Positions 9,004 to 18,065 of a DNA stretch of 64,000 bases are shown here, piece after piece. Below the pieces are notes generated by a model. That model made no database searches. It was not told the origin of the DNA and saw nothing but the letters and a program-made list of their open reading frames with translations. Position numbers and translations under genes: made by a program. Positions within the stretch are counted from its first letter, which is position 1, and every line of letters starts with the position of its first letter. Where the stretch lies: the NCBI GenBank assembly GCA_028355015.1, contig JAOMRN010000001.1:248001-312000 (forward strand). The letters are read 5' to 3'. This DNA comes from MGIIb-O2 sp002494975. Its GTDB lineage: Archaea > Thermoplasmatota > Poseidoniia > Poseidoniales > Thalassarchaeaceae.

Positions 9004-10638
9004 TTATTCTAAGTCCTTATTATAATGTAAGCCTATATTTTCTTCTCTACCTAATGATGCACTGACTACAATTTTTGCAACTTGAATAAGATTTCTTAGC
9101 TCTACTAAATCTTGTGTTGGTTTACATCTTTCCCAGATAATATTGACTTCATTTTCTAAATGATTGATTCTTCGCTCAGCTCTTTTCAGTCTGTCATTAC
9201 TTTTTACAATCCCTACGTCCATTGTCATAGTTGTTCTAAGAGCATCTAAATCTGCGCGCAGAGGTGAATGTTCAATTAATATAGAAAGATTATCAGCACG
9301 CCAGAGCGGGATATTTTTAGGTAACTTCTGTAATGTATTTTGATTATAATTCTCAATTATTTTTTTTGCTGCCCGTTCTGAGTATACAACCGCTTCAAGG
9401 AGGCTGTTTGATGCTAGTCGATTTGCTCCATGTAAACCGGTCCTTGCTACTTCACCAATTGCATAAAGCCCCGGCATCTCTTTATCATGTACAAGCGCAT
9501 GACCATAGTGGTTAACTTTCACACCACCGACCATGTAATGAGCAGCTGGAATCACTGGAACCGGATCTATCCCGATACAAATTCCATAGGATTTTAATTT
9601 TTTATCAATATTTGGAAACTTATCAACTAATTCTTTCCTATCTAAGTGTTCAGTTATAAGAAATACATGTTTGTCTCCCGTTTTCTTCAATTCCGAATCA
9701 ATGGCTCTTGCTACAATATCTCTTGTTCCGAGTGACCCCATTTCAGAATATTTATTCATAAAGGAGTAACTCTCTGGATTCTTTACTCCTGATTTTTTCC
9801 AGTTTTTAATGTCCTGTTTAGTCATTAAAATTGCGCCATAACCCCTCATTGCTTCAGTAATTAAAAATGGTCTAGAACTATCTGAAGATAATGATGTAGG
9901 GTGGAATTGTATAAATTCAATGTCTTTGATATCCGCTCCAACTCTAAGTGCCATGCCTACACCATCACCTGTTGCAATTGATGGATTTGTTGTTGAACGA
10001 TGCAGATAACCAACTCCTCCAGTGGCTAATACTATCGCTTTTGCCGGTAATGTGTGCACTAATCCTGAAGGTGCAAGACACCAAACACCCACTACTCCTT
10101 TTTCTGGTTCTCCATATTCTTTCTGAATTAGGTCGATTGCCATCCAGTTTTCTAGTATTACGAATCTGTCATCAATTTCTCCCGATGTAGACTTAGTTAG
10201 TGCTCTCTCAATTTCTTCTCCAGTTGCATCCTTTGAATGCAGTATTCTTTTATCTGAGTGCCCGCCTTCTCTAACTCTATCGAATTCACCACTCTTATTC
10301 TTATCAAAACGGACTCCGTGTTTGATTAAATCTCTTATTCTATCTGCTGCTTCTAATACTACTGATTCGACAACTTCTTCATCGCAAAGTCCGGCACCGG
10401 CAGAAATAGTATCTTTTACATGAGCATCAATCGCATCTTGATCTTCTGGGTTAAGTACGCCAGCGATTCCTCCTTGTGCCCAATTTGTATTAGATGTCGA
10501 GATATTCTTTTTAGTAATCAAAGCAACATTCAGTCCTTTTTGCACGCAACGATGTGCTAAAAATAAACCTGCTATTCCCGAACCAATAACTGCGACATCT
10601 ACAGGGCGCATTAATTCGTCTCTGACGACGTCACCCAT
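9004..10638 (-). CDS. nadB: L-aspartate oxidase
   Basis: FAD enzyme oxidising L-aspartate to iminoaspartate, the first step of de novo NAD synthesis. The N-terminal FAD-binding motif VAVIGSGIAGLFLAHRC, then STSNTNWAQGGIAG with a long covalent/succinate-dehydrogenase-like fold, and LATGGVGYLHRSTTNP, are typical. IEFIQFHPTSL and VKVNHYGHALVHDKEMPGLYAIGEVA-type sequence distinguish this flavoprotein family. C-terminal helical domain present; 544 residues, usual size. An internal Met at position 10 (MRPVDVAV) is an alternative start; neither has a clear ribosome-binding site. It faces away from smc across about 180 bases. No nadA or nadC is next to it. Confidence 0.92.
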   Translation of the reverse strand: MGDVVRDELMRPVDVAVIGSGIAGLFLAHRCVQKGLNVALITKKNISTSNTNWAQGGIAGVLNPEDQDAIDAHVKDTISAGAGLCDEEVVESVVLEAADRIRDLIKHGVRFDKNKSGEFDRVREGGHSDKRILHSKDATGEEIERALTKSTSGEIDDRFVILENWMAIDLIQKEYGEPEKGVVGVWCLAPSGLVHTLPAKAIVLATGGVGYLHRSTTNPSIATGDGVGMALRVGADIKDIEFIQFHPTSLSSDSSRPFLITEAMRGYGAILMTKQDIKNWKKSGVKNPESYSFMNKYSEMGSLGTRDIVARAIDSELKKTGDKHVFLITEHLDRKELVDKFPNIDKKLKSYGICIGIDPVPVIPAAHYMVGGVKVNHYGHALVHDKEMPGLYAIGEVARTGLHGANRLASNSLLEAVVYSERAAKKIIENYNQNTLQKLPKNIPLWRADNLSILIEHSPLRADLDALRTTMTMDVGIVKSNDRLKRAERRINHLENEVNIIWERCKPTQDLVELRNLIQVAKIVVSASLGREENIGLHYNKDLE

Positions 10639-10817
10639 ATTACTCTCGATGAGGGCACTCTGAATGAATCTTCGCTTATTTTACAGGCTAACGGCCTAAA
10701 ATCAGAGGTCTATTTTTCGCTCTGCTGCGCTCTTGTCCTCCTCAATGTTCATAGACGGAAATGCGGCAGCCGACTAATGATGTCGGCGAGAAATTGCTGA
10801 TATTATATGGTGATGGG
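10639..10817. promoter_or_regulatory. Divergent intergenic region between nadB and smc
   Basis: This stretch separates two genes transcribed away from each other and must hold both promoters. It contains an AT-rich patch (cttattttacagg) and a short imperfect dyad aggctaacggcct near 10684-10696. ggtgatggg directly before 10818 serves as the smc ribosome-binding site. No RNA gene or convincing operator was seen. Confidence 0.45.
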
Positions 10818-13800
10818 ATGCATCTAGTAAGAATTGAACTTGAAAATTTCAAATCATTTGGTGGGCAGATAATCATACCATTTGAAGAGGGATTCACTGC
10901 AATAACCGGCCCTAATGGGTCCGGGAAGTCTAATTGTGGAGATGCCATACAATTTGTACTAGGCCCCAAATCCACTCGTTCTCTGCGTGCGTCTAATGTT
11001 TCAGAACTAATATTCAACGGCGGAGGCGGAGGAAAAGCAGCCAGAAATATGTCTGCAACGCTTGTATTTGAAAACACACCAGAATCTGACGGACGTCGTA
11101 GATTAAGAATTGACACCGAAGAAGTTTCATTTACGCGTTCAGTTAGATTAAATCGTAAAAACGATACGATTTCTTCATATTACGTCAATGGTAATCCTTC
11201 TACTGCTACAGAAATGAGGAGGATTTTAGCTGAAGCAGGCTTACATGGCGATGGCTACAATATTGTATTGCAAGGAGATGTTACAAACCTGGCCTCTATG
11301 ACCCCCCATAAAAGGAGAGGTGTTCTTGAAGAAGTAGCAGGAGTAACTGCTTATGATGATGAAATACGTCGTGCAAATAATCAACGTAAGGTAGTTGAAA
11401 ATAACATTGAAACTATCGACTTATTCGAAGAAGAACAAAAAACAAGGCTAAAAGGTTTGGAAAAAGAACGCCAACAGGCACTGAAATTTAAAGATCTCAA
11501 AGATGAATTAGATTTGAATAAGGTGGTTCTTCAACAATCTAGGCACCGTAATAGGTTAGATGAAGTCAGACTTTTGGGAGAGGAGCGTTCAAGTTACTCG
11601 GAACAAATTACTGGTCTCACTGAGAATATTAGGGCAGGAAATCATAATCTAGGTGACTTCGATGAAGAACTTGTACAAATCGGAAATGATTTAGATGATA
11701 TAATGAGCGGGGATGCAAGAGAATTATTAGATACTATTCGTCAGCATGAAATCGATATTGAAACTAATTCCGATAGAGTGGGTGATCAATTAAAAATCAT
11801 TGAATCTACAGAAGAAGATATTGAAATAATTCGAGAGGATTACGAAAGTGCAGAGAATGCAAGGATATCTGGTCAAGAGGAGTTGGATCATGCCAAGGAA
11901 TCTTTGTTGGAAGCAGATTCCGACCTTATTCAGGCCGCTTCTGACGAGAAACAAGCAAGGGAGGCGATTCAGTCAGGAGATAGACATGGCCGGGATTTAA
12001 ATCGCGCACTTGGTCAAGCAACCGATTTAGTTGCAGAAAAGCATCAAGAATATTCTATTGCTAGATTGGAATCAGATAGGGCTGAGCAAACTGCCCAAAT
12101 TTCCTCTGAAAAACTAGCAGACTTAGAAGAAGAATACGAGCAAGCAACACTTACTAGAGATGATTTGACGTTAGTTGGAGATGAGATTCAAGGCAGTGGT
12201 GGGCAGGTAGATCGAACTGCCTTAGCGAATGAATTGACAAGATTAACTAAGCAAGAAATTGGATTGCGCGAAGATCGAGATCGCTCTGAAGTTAAGGCTA
12301 GAGATGCAGAAGTCGAACTGGCAAAGGCCAGAGCACGACAAGAAGCGAAAGCAAATAGGCCGGGCTCAGCGATTACTATAGCCGCTTTAACAAAATTAAG
12401 GCAAAGTGGAGAAATTAAGGGTATTCTTGGTACATTAGGTGAGTTGTGTTCTCCAAAAGATGTAGCACATGAAGATGCGTTGGCATTAGCACTCGGGAAT
12501 GGTTTGAGGAGCATAGTGGTCACTAATGATGAAGTTGCAGCTGACTGTATCAAGTGGCTTCGACTTAATGGTGGAGGCCGTGCAACATTTCTACCTCTAA
12601 ACAAATTGAATGTATCTAGGCCACAAGGACGGACATTAATAGTCGCTAGAAATCCAGGGATTCTTGGCTTCGCTCATGATTTACTAGATTATGAATTAGA
12701 AGTCGATATTGCAGTTAGATATGCATCTAGGAATACCTTGATTGTACAATCAATGGATGTTGCACGGAAGAATATGGGTGGTGTCCGTATGGTCACCCTA
12801 AAAGGAGATATTATCGAAGGTTCAGGTGCAATGACAGGAGGTTCTCCTGCAGGTTCCTCAAGACCACGTTTCGGAGGAGGCAGTCCCGGGCAACTAGGTT
12901 CAGAAAGACTCGAGAGAGCAGTTGAAGAAGCGAATTTAATTTATTCAACTGTTGAAGCAGCATTAAGAGAATTACGTACTAATCAACAAAAATTACGTGA
13001 TCAAATTCATGGACTTGATGATAGTGATCAATCGGTTAAAATACGCGAGTGGAAATCTGATATTTCACGTGCGCAGAAAGATGTTGATGAAATTGGTAAG
13101 AAGATTATATTAGCTAGAGAAGAATTCTCACGTGTCGATAAATTATTCATTTCATCAAAAGAAGCAGCCGAGAAAGCAAATCAAGATCATGAAGAATCCC
13201 TTCAATCGAGATCCGCTGCAGCCGCTGCACTCCAAAATCACACTCCAGATCATCTTTCAGAAATATTAAGGAACGCAGAAAAAACAAGGACTGATGCTGA
13301 AAGAACCAAGATTGTATCTGATGCCGCCATTCTTAATGGTAATGAAAGAATGAACATTCTTTCAAATAGGTTGTCAGAACTTGCTAGACAAATAAAGGTC
13401 AAAGAACAATTAATTTCTGACGCGAGAGGTGCAATATTTTCTTTGAAAGAATCTATAGTTAATTCTCAAGAATTATTGATAGATTTAAAGGGACAATCTT
13501 CACAATTCGATGAAGAGCAGCAAATTCTAACTCAACGCCGGGAAATAATTATTGAAGAGAGAGCGAGTTTGAGAGCGGCTCTAGATTCTCACTCTCAGAA
13601 ACGCGAAACATTAGCCTCAAGAATTGAAGAATTGAATATTCAAATCCAACAAAAAAGAGTGGCAGTCAATGAAATTGTCGCAGAATTAGCAGATGCGGAA
13701 ATCGACGTGCCATCTGCTGAAATCCAATTACCCACTGTGGCCGAGGCGGAAAGAGTAGTGCAGGGACTCGAACGTCGCCTCGGTCATCTAGGGGATGTCA

Positions 13801-14750
13801 ATATGTTAGCTATAGAGCAATACGACGTCGCCGTCGAACGTGTAGCCGGACTCATAGAAGACGGGAAAATACTCAGGCAAAGGCGTGATGACCTAGTAGG
13901 TATTGCAGATAGGCTTGAATCTGAGAGGAAAAAGAGACTTCTCCTAGTATTCGAACATGTAAATAGAAATTTCAGTCGTGTATATGCACAATTACAACCT
14001 GGCGGTATAGGTAGTCTACGGTTAGAAAATCCAAAGAATCCATTTGATGGCGGTCTTGAGATGGATTGTGTACCTCCAGGTAAGAATAGTAAAACTCGCA
14101 GAAATTTACTATCAGGTGGTGAAAAATCTATGGCCGCCCTAGCTCTGATATTCGCTATACAAGATTACGAGCCAAGCCCATTCTATTATTTCGATGAAGT
14201 CGATCAGAATTTAGATCCATTTAACTCTGAATTAATTGCTGCACTTTGTTTAATGCGTTCACAAAGGGCGCAATTCATCATGGTCACATTAAGAAAAGTA
14301 AGTTTGAATTTAGCTAATCACCACATCGGTATCACTCATGCTGGCGATGGTTGCAGTCGCCGAATAACTGACTTCGATCGTGCCGCTGCTCTACAGATGA
14401 GTGAAGAGATGGAAAAAGAAGAAGCAGCCCGAAAACAGTCAGAAACTGAACGCTCAGAATTAGTATTGCCTGATCCAGAAAAGATGCCTCGTGTTCCCGA
14501 ACCTCTCGGGACTCCTAAGTCATTAGGGGGTCTGGCAGAAAGGGCTGGTTTAGATATTGATGAATCCGAGGTAAATGAAATAGACGAAGAATCTTCAAAG
14601 AATGGAGATCTAGTAGCATTAAGGGAAAGAACAGAAGATTGGACAGAAGATATTGAAGAAGCCGATAAAGTTCAAAATGCATTGATTGATGAAGAAAATC
14701 TCCAGAATGATAATGTCGAGGTCGATTCATCTGAAATTGAAATTGAGTGA
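10818..14750 (+). CDS. smc: Chromosome segregation protein SMC with acidic C-terminal extension
   Basis: Structural-maintenance-of-chromosomes ATPase that forms condensin with ScpA and ScpB. Walker A GPNGSGKSNCGDAIQFVLG sits at residues 31-49. Two long coiled coils flank a hinge at about 530-680 (GILGTLGELCSPKDVAHEDA and the Gly-rich TGGSPAGSS segment). The ABC signature LLSGGEKSMAALAL is near 1098 and Walker B YYFDEVDQNLDP near 1124. The protein (about 1310 residues) carries some 120 extra residues after the ATPase head, rich in Glu/Asp, not part of ordinary SMC. Start: the longer frame opens at 10761, but ATG 10818 has ggtgatggg before it and begins MHLVRIELENFKSFG as in the family. Followed at once by scpA and scpB. 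Confidence 0.95.
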   Translation: MHLVRIELENFKSFGGQIIIPFEEGFTAITGPNGSGKSNCGDAIQFVLGPKSTRSLRASNVSELIFNGGGGGKAARNMSATLVFENTPESDGRRRLRIDTEEVSFTRSVRLNRKNDTISSYYVNGNPSTATEMRRILAEAGLHGDGYNIVLQGDVTNLASMTPHKRRGVLEEVAGVTAYDDEIRRANNQRKVVENNIETIDLFEEEQKTRLKGLEKERQQALKFKDLKDELDLNKVVLQQSRHRNRLDEVRLLGEERSSYSEQITGLTENIRAGNHNLGDFDEELVQIGNDLDDIMSGDARELLDTIRQHEIDIETNSDRVGDQLKIIESTEEDIEIIREDYESAENARISGQEELDHAKESLLEADSDLIQAASDEKQAREAIQSGDRHGRDLNRALGQATDLVAEKHQEYSIARLESDRAEQTAQISSEKLADLEEEYEQATLTRDDLTLVGDEIQGSGGQVDRTALANELTRLTKQEIGLREDRDRSEVKARDAEVELAKARARQEAKANRPGSAITIAALTKLRQSGEIKGILGTLGELCSPKDVAHEDALALALGNGLRSIVVTNDEVAADCIKWLRLNGGGRATFLPLNKLNVSRPQGRTLIVARNPGILGFAHDLLDYELEVDIAVRYASRNTLIVQSMDVARKNMGGVRMVTLKGDIIEGSGAMTGGSPAGSSRPRFGGGSPGQLGSERLERAVEEANLIYSTVEAALRELRTNQQKLRDQIHGLDDSDQSVKIREWKSDISRAQKDVDEIGKKIILAREEFSRVDKLFISSKEAAEKANQDHEESLQSRSAAAAALQNHTPDHLSEILRNAEKTRTDAERTKIVSDAAILNGNERMNILSNRLSELARQIKVKEQLISDARGAIFSLKESIVNSQELLIDLKGQSSQFDEEQQILTQRREIIIEERASLRAALDSHSQKRETLASRIEELNIQIQQKRVAVNEIVAELADAEIDVPSAEIQLPTVAEAERVVQGLERRLGHLGDVNMLAIEQYDVAVERVAGLIEDGKILRQRRDDLVGIADRLESERKKRLLLVFEHVNRNFSRVYAQLQPGGIGSLRLENPKNPFDGGLEMDCVPPGKNSKTRRNLLSGGEKSMAALALIFAIQDYEPSPFYYFDEVDQNLDPFNSELIAALCLMRSQRAQFIMVTLRKVSLNLANHHIGITHAGDGCSRRITDFDRAAALQMSEEMEKEEAARKQSETERSELVLPDPEKMPRVPEPLGTPKSLGGLAERAGLDIDESEVNEIDEESSKNGDLVALRERTEDWTEDIEEADKVQNALIDEENLQNDNVEVDSSEIEIE

Positions 14751-14758
14751 GGTGAAAT

Positions 14759-15766
14759 ATGTCCGTTTTCGATGGTAACTCTATGAAAGATGACATAGTT
14801 TCAAGATTACTTGGCGGAGAAGCAGATCTTGAAACTAATCGTTATCTCGATAGACTGGTGGAATTGTCTCTTGTAGAAGAAGCAGAACATCAGTTCTTGA
14901 TAGATCCCTTCGATAGGTCTGTAGCATTAGTGTTTCAAATGTTTCATAATACTGATCTTGACCCCTGGGATGTAGATCTTTCAGTTTTTCTAGAATTATT
15001 TAATCAAAGAATTAATGATTCAGAAAATATAGATTTACCAACATGTGGCAGATTAGTTAGGATGGCCTGGTCTATCCTCCGCGGCCAAGCTAGTTCCCTT
15101 CTTGAAAGGCAAGAAAAATCTCTTATTGACGAGGAGGTAGAGGAAACTTGGGATTTTGAGGATTCTTGGGAATCTGAATTTTCCGATGAAGATTATAATT
15201 TCTCAGTGGGCGTCCTTACTGGCGCTGCTAGCGATGTTTTGCCTACTATGTTCGAAGGTAGAATACATCGAGAAGAGGGGCGTCCAGTAACTCTGGGTGA
15301 GTTGCTTATGGGTCTTCAAGCAGCAGGTAGACTTTCTGAAGAACAAAAAATGCGAGAAAAAATAGCAAAAGAACGTCGCGAGGCTAATGAAAAAGCCCGA
15401 GCTAGGTTCGGAGGAAGTTTACATGTTGAGAATTTGGAGGATGATTTGAAAAGAACATGGGATGCATTACGGAGCCGTACTCTTGAAGAAAAAGAATCTA
15501 CAAATCTTAGTGAGATAGTTGAAGTTTTAGAGAAAAGTTCTATTGATTCAGGATTAAGTGCTGAAGATGCGAAATCAGAAGCTCAAGTCACTGCATTAAT
15601 TTCATCTCTTTTCCTAACTCATAGGGGATATGCCGAAGTTTCTCAAGATTTGGATGGTAATATTTCATTAAAAAATCTTCATCTTCGAGATGATGATTTT
15701 TCTGCCTTAACTAACCGCCTTAATCCTAAAGTAAGGATTACTGAAGGAGTGATATCCAATGAGTGA
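14759..15766 (+). CDS. scpA: Segregation and condensation protein A (kleisin)
   Basis: Kleisin subunit bridging the SMC heads. The N-terminal block FLIDPFDRSVALVFQMF followed by DPWDVDLSVFLELFNQRI is the ScpA signature. A long acidic middle and a C-terminal winged-helix-like part (LISSLFLTHRGYAEVSQD) complete the 335 residues, longer than the ~250 of bacterial ScpA. The start is eight bases after smc with gaggtg upstream; the 3' end overlaps scpB by eight bases, indicating translational coupling. Context with SMC and ScpB makes the call firm. Confidence 0.9.
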   Translation: MSVFDGNSMKDDIVSRLLGGEADLETNRYLDRLVELSLVEEAEHQFLIDPFDRSVALVFQMFHNTDLDPWDVDLSVFLELFNQRINDSENIDLPTCGRLVRMAWSILRGQASSLLERQEKSLIDEEVEETWDFEDSWESEFSDEDYNFSVGVLTGAASDVLPTMFEGRIHREEGRPVTLGELLMGLQAAGRLSEEQKMREKIAKERREANEKARARFGGSLHVENLEDDLKRTWDALRSRTLEEKESTNLSEIVEVLEKSSIDSGLSAEDAKSEAQVTALISSLFLTHRGYAEVSQDLDGNISLKNLHLRDDDFSALTNRLNPKVRITEGVISNE

Positions 15767-16379
15767 ATCCAGCCTTTCAATTATTCTTGAGGCAATAATG
15801 TTCACTTCAGGGCGTTCTATGTCTACTGATGAACTTTCGAAAACCGTAGATAAAACCAGTGAAGAGGTACATACTGCTCTATCAGAATTACAAGCAAGAA
15901 TTAAACGAAGACAAGATTCTGCTTTGCAATTAACTGAAGTTTCAGGCCGCTGGATATTTGAGGTCCGGCCTAGTCTTTCTCCTCATTTACCTGAATCATT
16001 CCGCCCTGACACCCCTCAAAGGCTCCTTCCTGCCGCTGCCTTAATCGCCTATCATCAGCCAATGGCCCAATCTCAATTAGTAGAGATGCTTGGGCAAAGA
16101 GCTTACGATCACGTAAGGGAATTAGCAAACTTAGGACTCATCGATAGGCGTAGAGATGGTCTGACACGTCGTCTAACTACAACTAGGAGGTTCGCAGAGT
16201 ATTTTGGTTGCCCGGAAGTTGATTATCGTGCCGTTCGTTCATGGTTCCGTTCTGAGGCTACCAAAGCGGGTCTGACTAGTGCTCAACTCGCTGCGTCTCT
16301 TGCACCAGATGAACAAATGTCTATTTCAGAGTTTATTGAAGAAGACAATAATTCTGAATCTACTGTGTCTGAGAATTAG
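15759..16379 (+). CDS. scpB: Segregation and condensation protein B
   Basis: Tandem winged-helix partner of the SMC-ScpA complex (206 residues). ILEAIMFTSGRSMSTDELSK starts the first winged helix as in the family; the second contains LLPAAALIAYHQPMAQSQLVEML, then GLIDRRRDGLTRRLTTTRRFAEYFG, matching the ScpB motif ending in a Leu/Phe-rich 'F.e.Fg' (quoted in parts). It overlaps scpA by eight bases. Its 3' end faces the convergent HMG-CoA reductase gene with a one-base gap. Confidence 0.92.
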   Translation: MSESSLSIILEAIMFTSGRSMSTDELSKTVDKTSEEVHTALSELQARIKRRQDSALQLTEVSGRWIFEVRPSLSPHLPESFRPDTPQRLLPAAALIAYHQPMAQSQLVEMLGQRAYDHVRELANLGLIDRRRDGLTRRLTTTRRFAEYFGCPEVDYRAVRSWFRSEATKAGLTSAQLAASLAPDEQMSISEFIEEDNNSESTVSEN

Positions 16380-16380
16380 A

Positions 16381-17673
16381 TTAATTCTCTCTAATTTTTA
16401 ATAGTGCTGCCTCGACGGTTGCCATAGTTATTCTTTCACCACTTTCTTTGACCATATTTGCAATTAAATCTATTTCTTCATCTTTTGCGCCTGCTGAACT
16501 TATCATATTCTTTAGATGCAATTTCATATGTCCTGCCTGTATCCCTACAGTGGCTAATGCCCTGAGGGCACCTAAGTTCTGTGCCATTCCTGCAGCTGCC
16601 ATTACTTTAGCCAAGTCATTCGCACTCTTTATCCCTAAAAGTGCTACATTTGCCTGAGCCCCAGGGTGTATTCTTACAGCCCCTCCTACCAGTCCCACAG
16701 CCATTGGACATTCTATAGATCCAACTAAATTCCCTTCTGAATCTTTCTCCCAATGTGTCATTGAGGTGTATTGTTTCTCATGCGCACAATATGAATGAGC
16801 GCCTGATTCTATTGCGCGCCAGTCTTGACCACATGCGATTGCTATAGGGGAAATGGCATTCATTATGCCTTTGTTGTGAGTAGTTGCTCTGAACGGATCA
16901 GCAGCCGCGAAATGATATGCTTGTAATACTCCTTCGATTACTTCCGCTCCCTGACTTGCATCTCCCTTGTCTGACATTTCTTCTGGGGTAAAAGTCGCAC
17001 TAACTCTGGCCAATCTATGTATTGCTAAATTACTAATTATTCTTAGAATAACTGTCCCCTTTGATAATGATTCTATTTTGGGTGCAATAGTTTCAGCCAT
17101 TGTATTTACTGCATTTGCTCCCATTGCATCTCTACAATCTACGAGGATATGGACGATGACCATTGGTCCTGACATCGTTTCTATTATTCTTACTTCAACA
17201 TCTTTACAACCACCTCCGAATTTTACTAAAATCGGGTCGACATCATTACATGACTGAATCAGTTCATCTTTCGCTGCAAGAATTAGATTTCTAGATTCTT
17301 CTGGGTCTTCGCAGCCAACTATTTGTATTTGGCCAATCATTATTGGATCTGTATTATCTGATCTAAAACCGCCATTAGCTTGACATCTTTTAGCCATGTT
17401 AGATGCTGCAGCTACTACGCTTGCTTCTTCTACTACGAATGGTACTAGGTAGTGTTCACCATCTATTATGAAATTCGTCGCTACTCCTATAGGCAGGGAA
17501 TATCTTCCAACGACATTTTCAATCATCCTATCTGCAGTGTCTTCAGATAATTCAGCATCTGCCCATGCATTAGTTTGTTCTTCAGTCAAACCAGCTAACT
17601 CTGCTAATTTCTGTCTTCTTTCAGGCACTGATAGTTTGTAAAATCCTTTCAATCGACTGTTATCTACTGGCAT
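16381..17673 (-). CDS. mvaA: Hydroxymethylglutaryl-CoA reductase, class II
   Basis: Reduction of HMG-CoA to mevalonate for archaeal isoprenoid lipids. The sequence resembles the class II (Pseudomonas mevalonii-type) enzyme rather than class I: ENVVGRYSLPIGVATNF, then VVEEASVVAAASN with catalytic Glu83, THNKGIMN with Lys268, CGQDWRAIES with Asp284 and AGHMKLHL with His382. All four catalytic residues fall within one position of the class II enzyme numbering. 430 residues is the usual size. A ggtggaaac motif precedes the ATG. Class II enzymes occur in several Thermoplasmata-related archaea, which fits transfer from bacteria in that lineage. Cofactor (NADH or NADPH) cannot be told. Confidence 0.93.
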   Translation of the reverse strand: MPVDNSRLKGFYKLSVPERRQKLAELAGLTEEQTNAWADAELSEDTADRMIENVVGRYSLPIGVATNFIIDGEHYLVPFVVEEASVVAAASNMAKRCQANGGFRSDNTDPIMIGQIQIVGCEDPEESRNLILAAKDELIQSCNDVDPILVKFGGGCKDVEVRIIETMSGPMVIVHILVDCRDAMGANAVNTMAETIAPKIESLSKGTVILRIISNLAIHRLARVSATFTPEEMSDKGDASQGAEVIEGVLQAYHFAAADPFRATTHNKGIMNAISPIAIACGQDWRAIESGAHSYCAHEKQYTSMTHWEKDSEGNLVGSIECPMAVGLVGGAVRIHPGAQANVALLGIKSANDLAKVMAAAGMAQNLGALRALATVGIQAGHMKLHLKNMISSAGAKDEEIDLIANMVKESGERITMATVEAALLKIREN

Positions 17674-18065
17674 GTTTCCACCATTCTTTGGCAGAGCATA
17701 CTACTTGTAATCTCTTTGCTTTATTCTGGTCGAATCAACTCTTTTATTCAGTTGTGGCTAAAGAGGTAATATCTTTTATTTTTACTTGATATTATTTACT
17801 TAATCTCGAATCCAAATCATTTCATCATATATTTCGAATGGTAAAAAGCGTTAATCTTGTCGTTAACGGGTTATTAACGCATTAAAAAAGCGTTAACAAA
17901 GCGTTAATAATTTACCTCAATATGTGCTTTATTGGTTTATTTTCTAATTTTTATTTCTGAACTTGTATTATGATGCGTTAATTTAGGCAAAATTAAGCGT
18001 AATAATGCGTGAACATTATGAACTAGTAGTGTTGCACGTCGAATATGTCCGTCGGAGGAGTTAGT
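17674..18065. promoter_or_regulatory. 392-base gene-free region between divergent genes; AT-rich with GCGTTAA repeats
   Basis: The only gap over 300 bases in the window. The left half (17700-17830) is AT-rich and should hold the mvaA promoter (for example around ttttatttttacttgatatta). The right half carries the repeat cluster listed separately, an AT-rich stretch (tttattggtttattttctaatttttat) and the ggaggag ribosome-binding site at 18053-18059 for the AAA+ gene. No protein of useful length or RNA gene was found. It is a candidate replication origin or a large regulatory region; the sequence alone cannot decide. Confidence 0.5.
17848..18014. repeat. Iteron-like cluster of GCGTTAA repeats in both orientations
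   Basis: Direct reading gives GCGTTAA at 17848-17854, CGTTAAC at 17861-17867 (with GTTAAC palindrome), inverted TTAACGC at 17874-17880, GCGTTAAC at 17890-17897, GCGTTAA at 17901-17907, GCGTTAA at 17975-17981, and weaker GCGTAA/GCGTGAAC at 17997-18002 and 18008-18014. Five copies lie within 60 bases, two spaced 11 bases apart, close to one helical turn. Such spacing is typical of binding sites for an initiator or a cooperative regulator. The repeats lie just upstream of a winged-helix AAA+ gene, and an Orc1/Cdc6 gene is about 4.5 kb away. Confidence 0.7.

Noticed and set aside
10684..10696. Dyad aggctaacggcct between nadB and smc as an operator
   Set aside because: Only four paired bases on each side; short enough to be chance.
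17848..18014. CRISPR-like repeat array
   Set aside because: The units are only seven to eight bases, unevenly spaced and in both orientations, with no spacer structure and no cas genes nearby.
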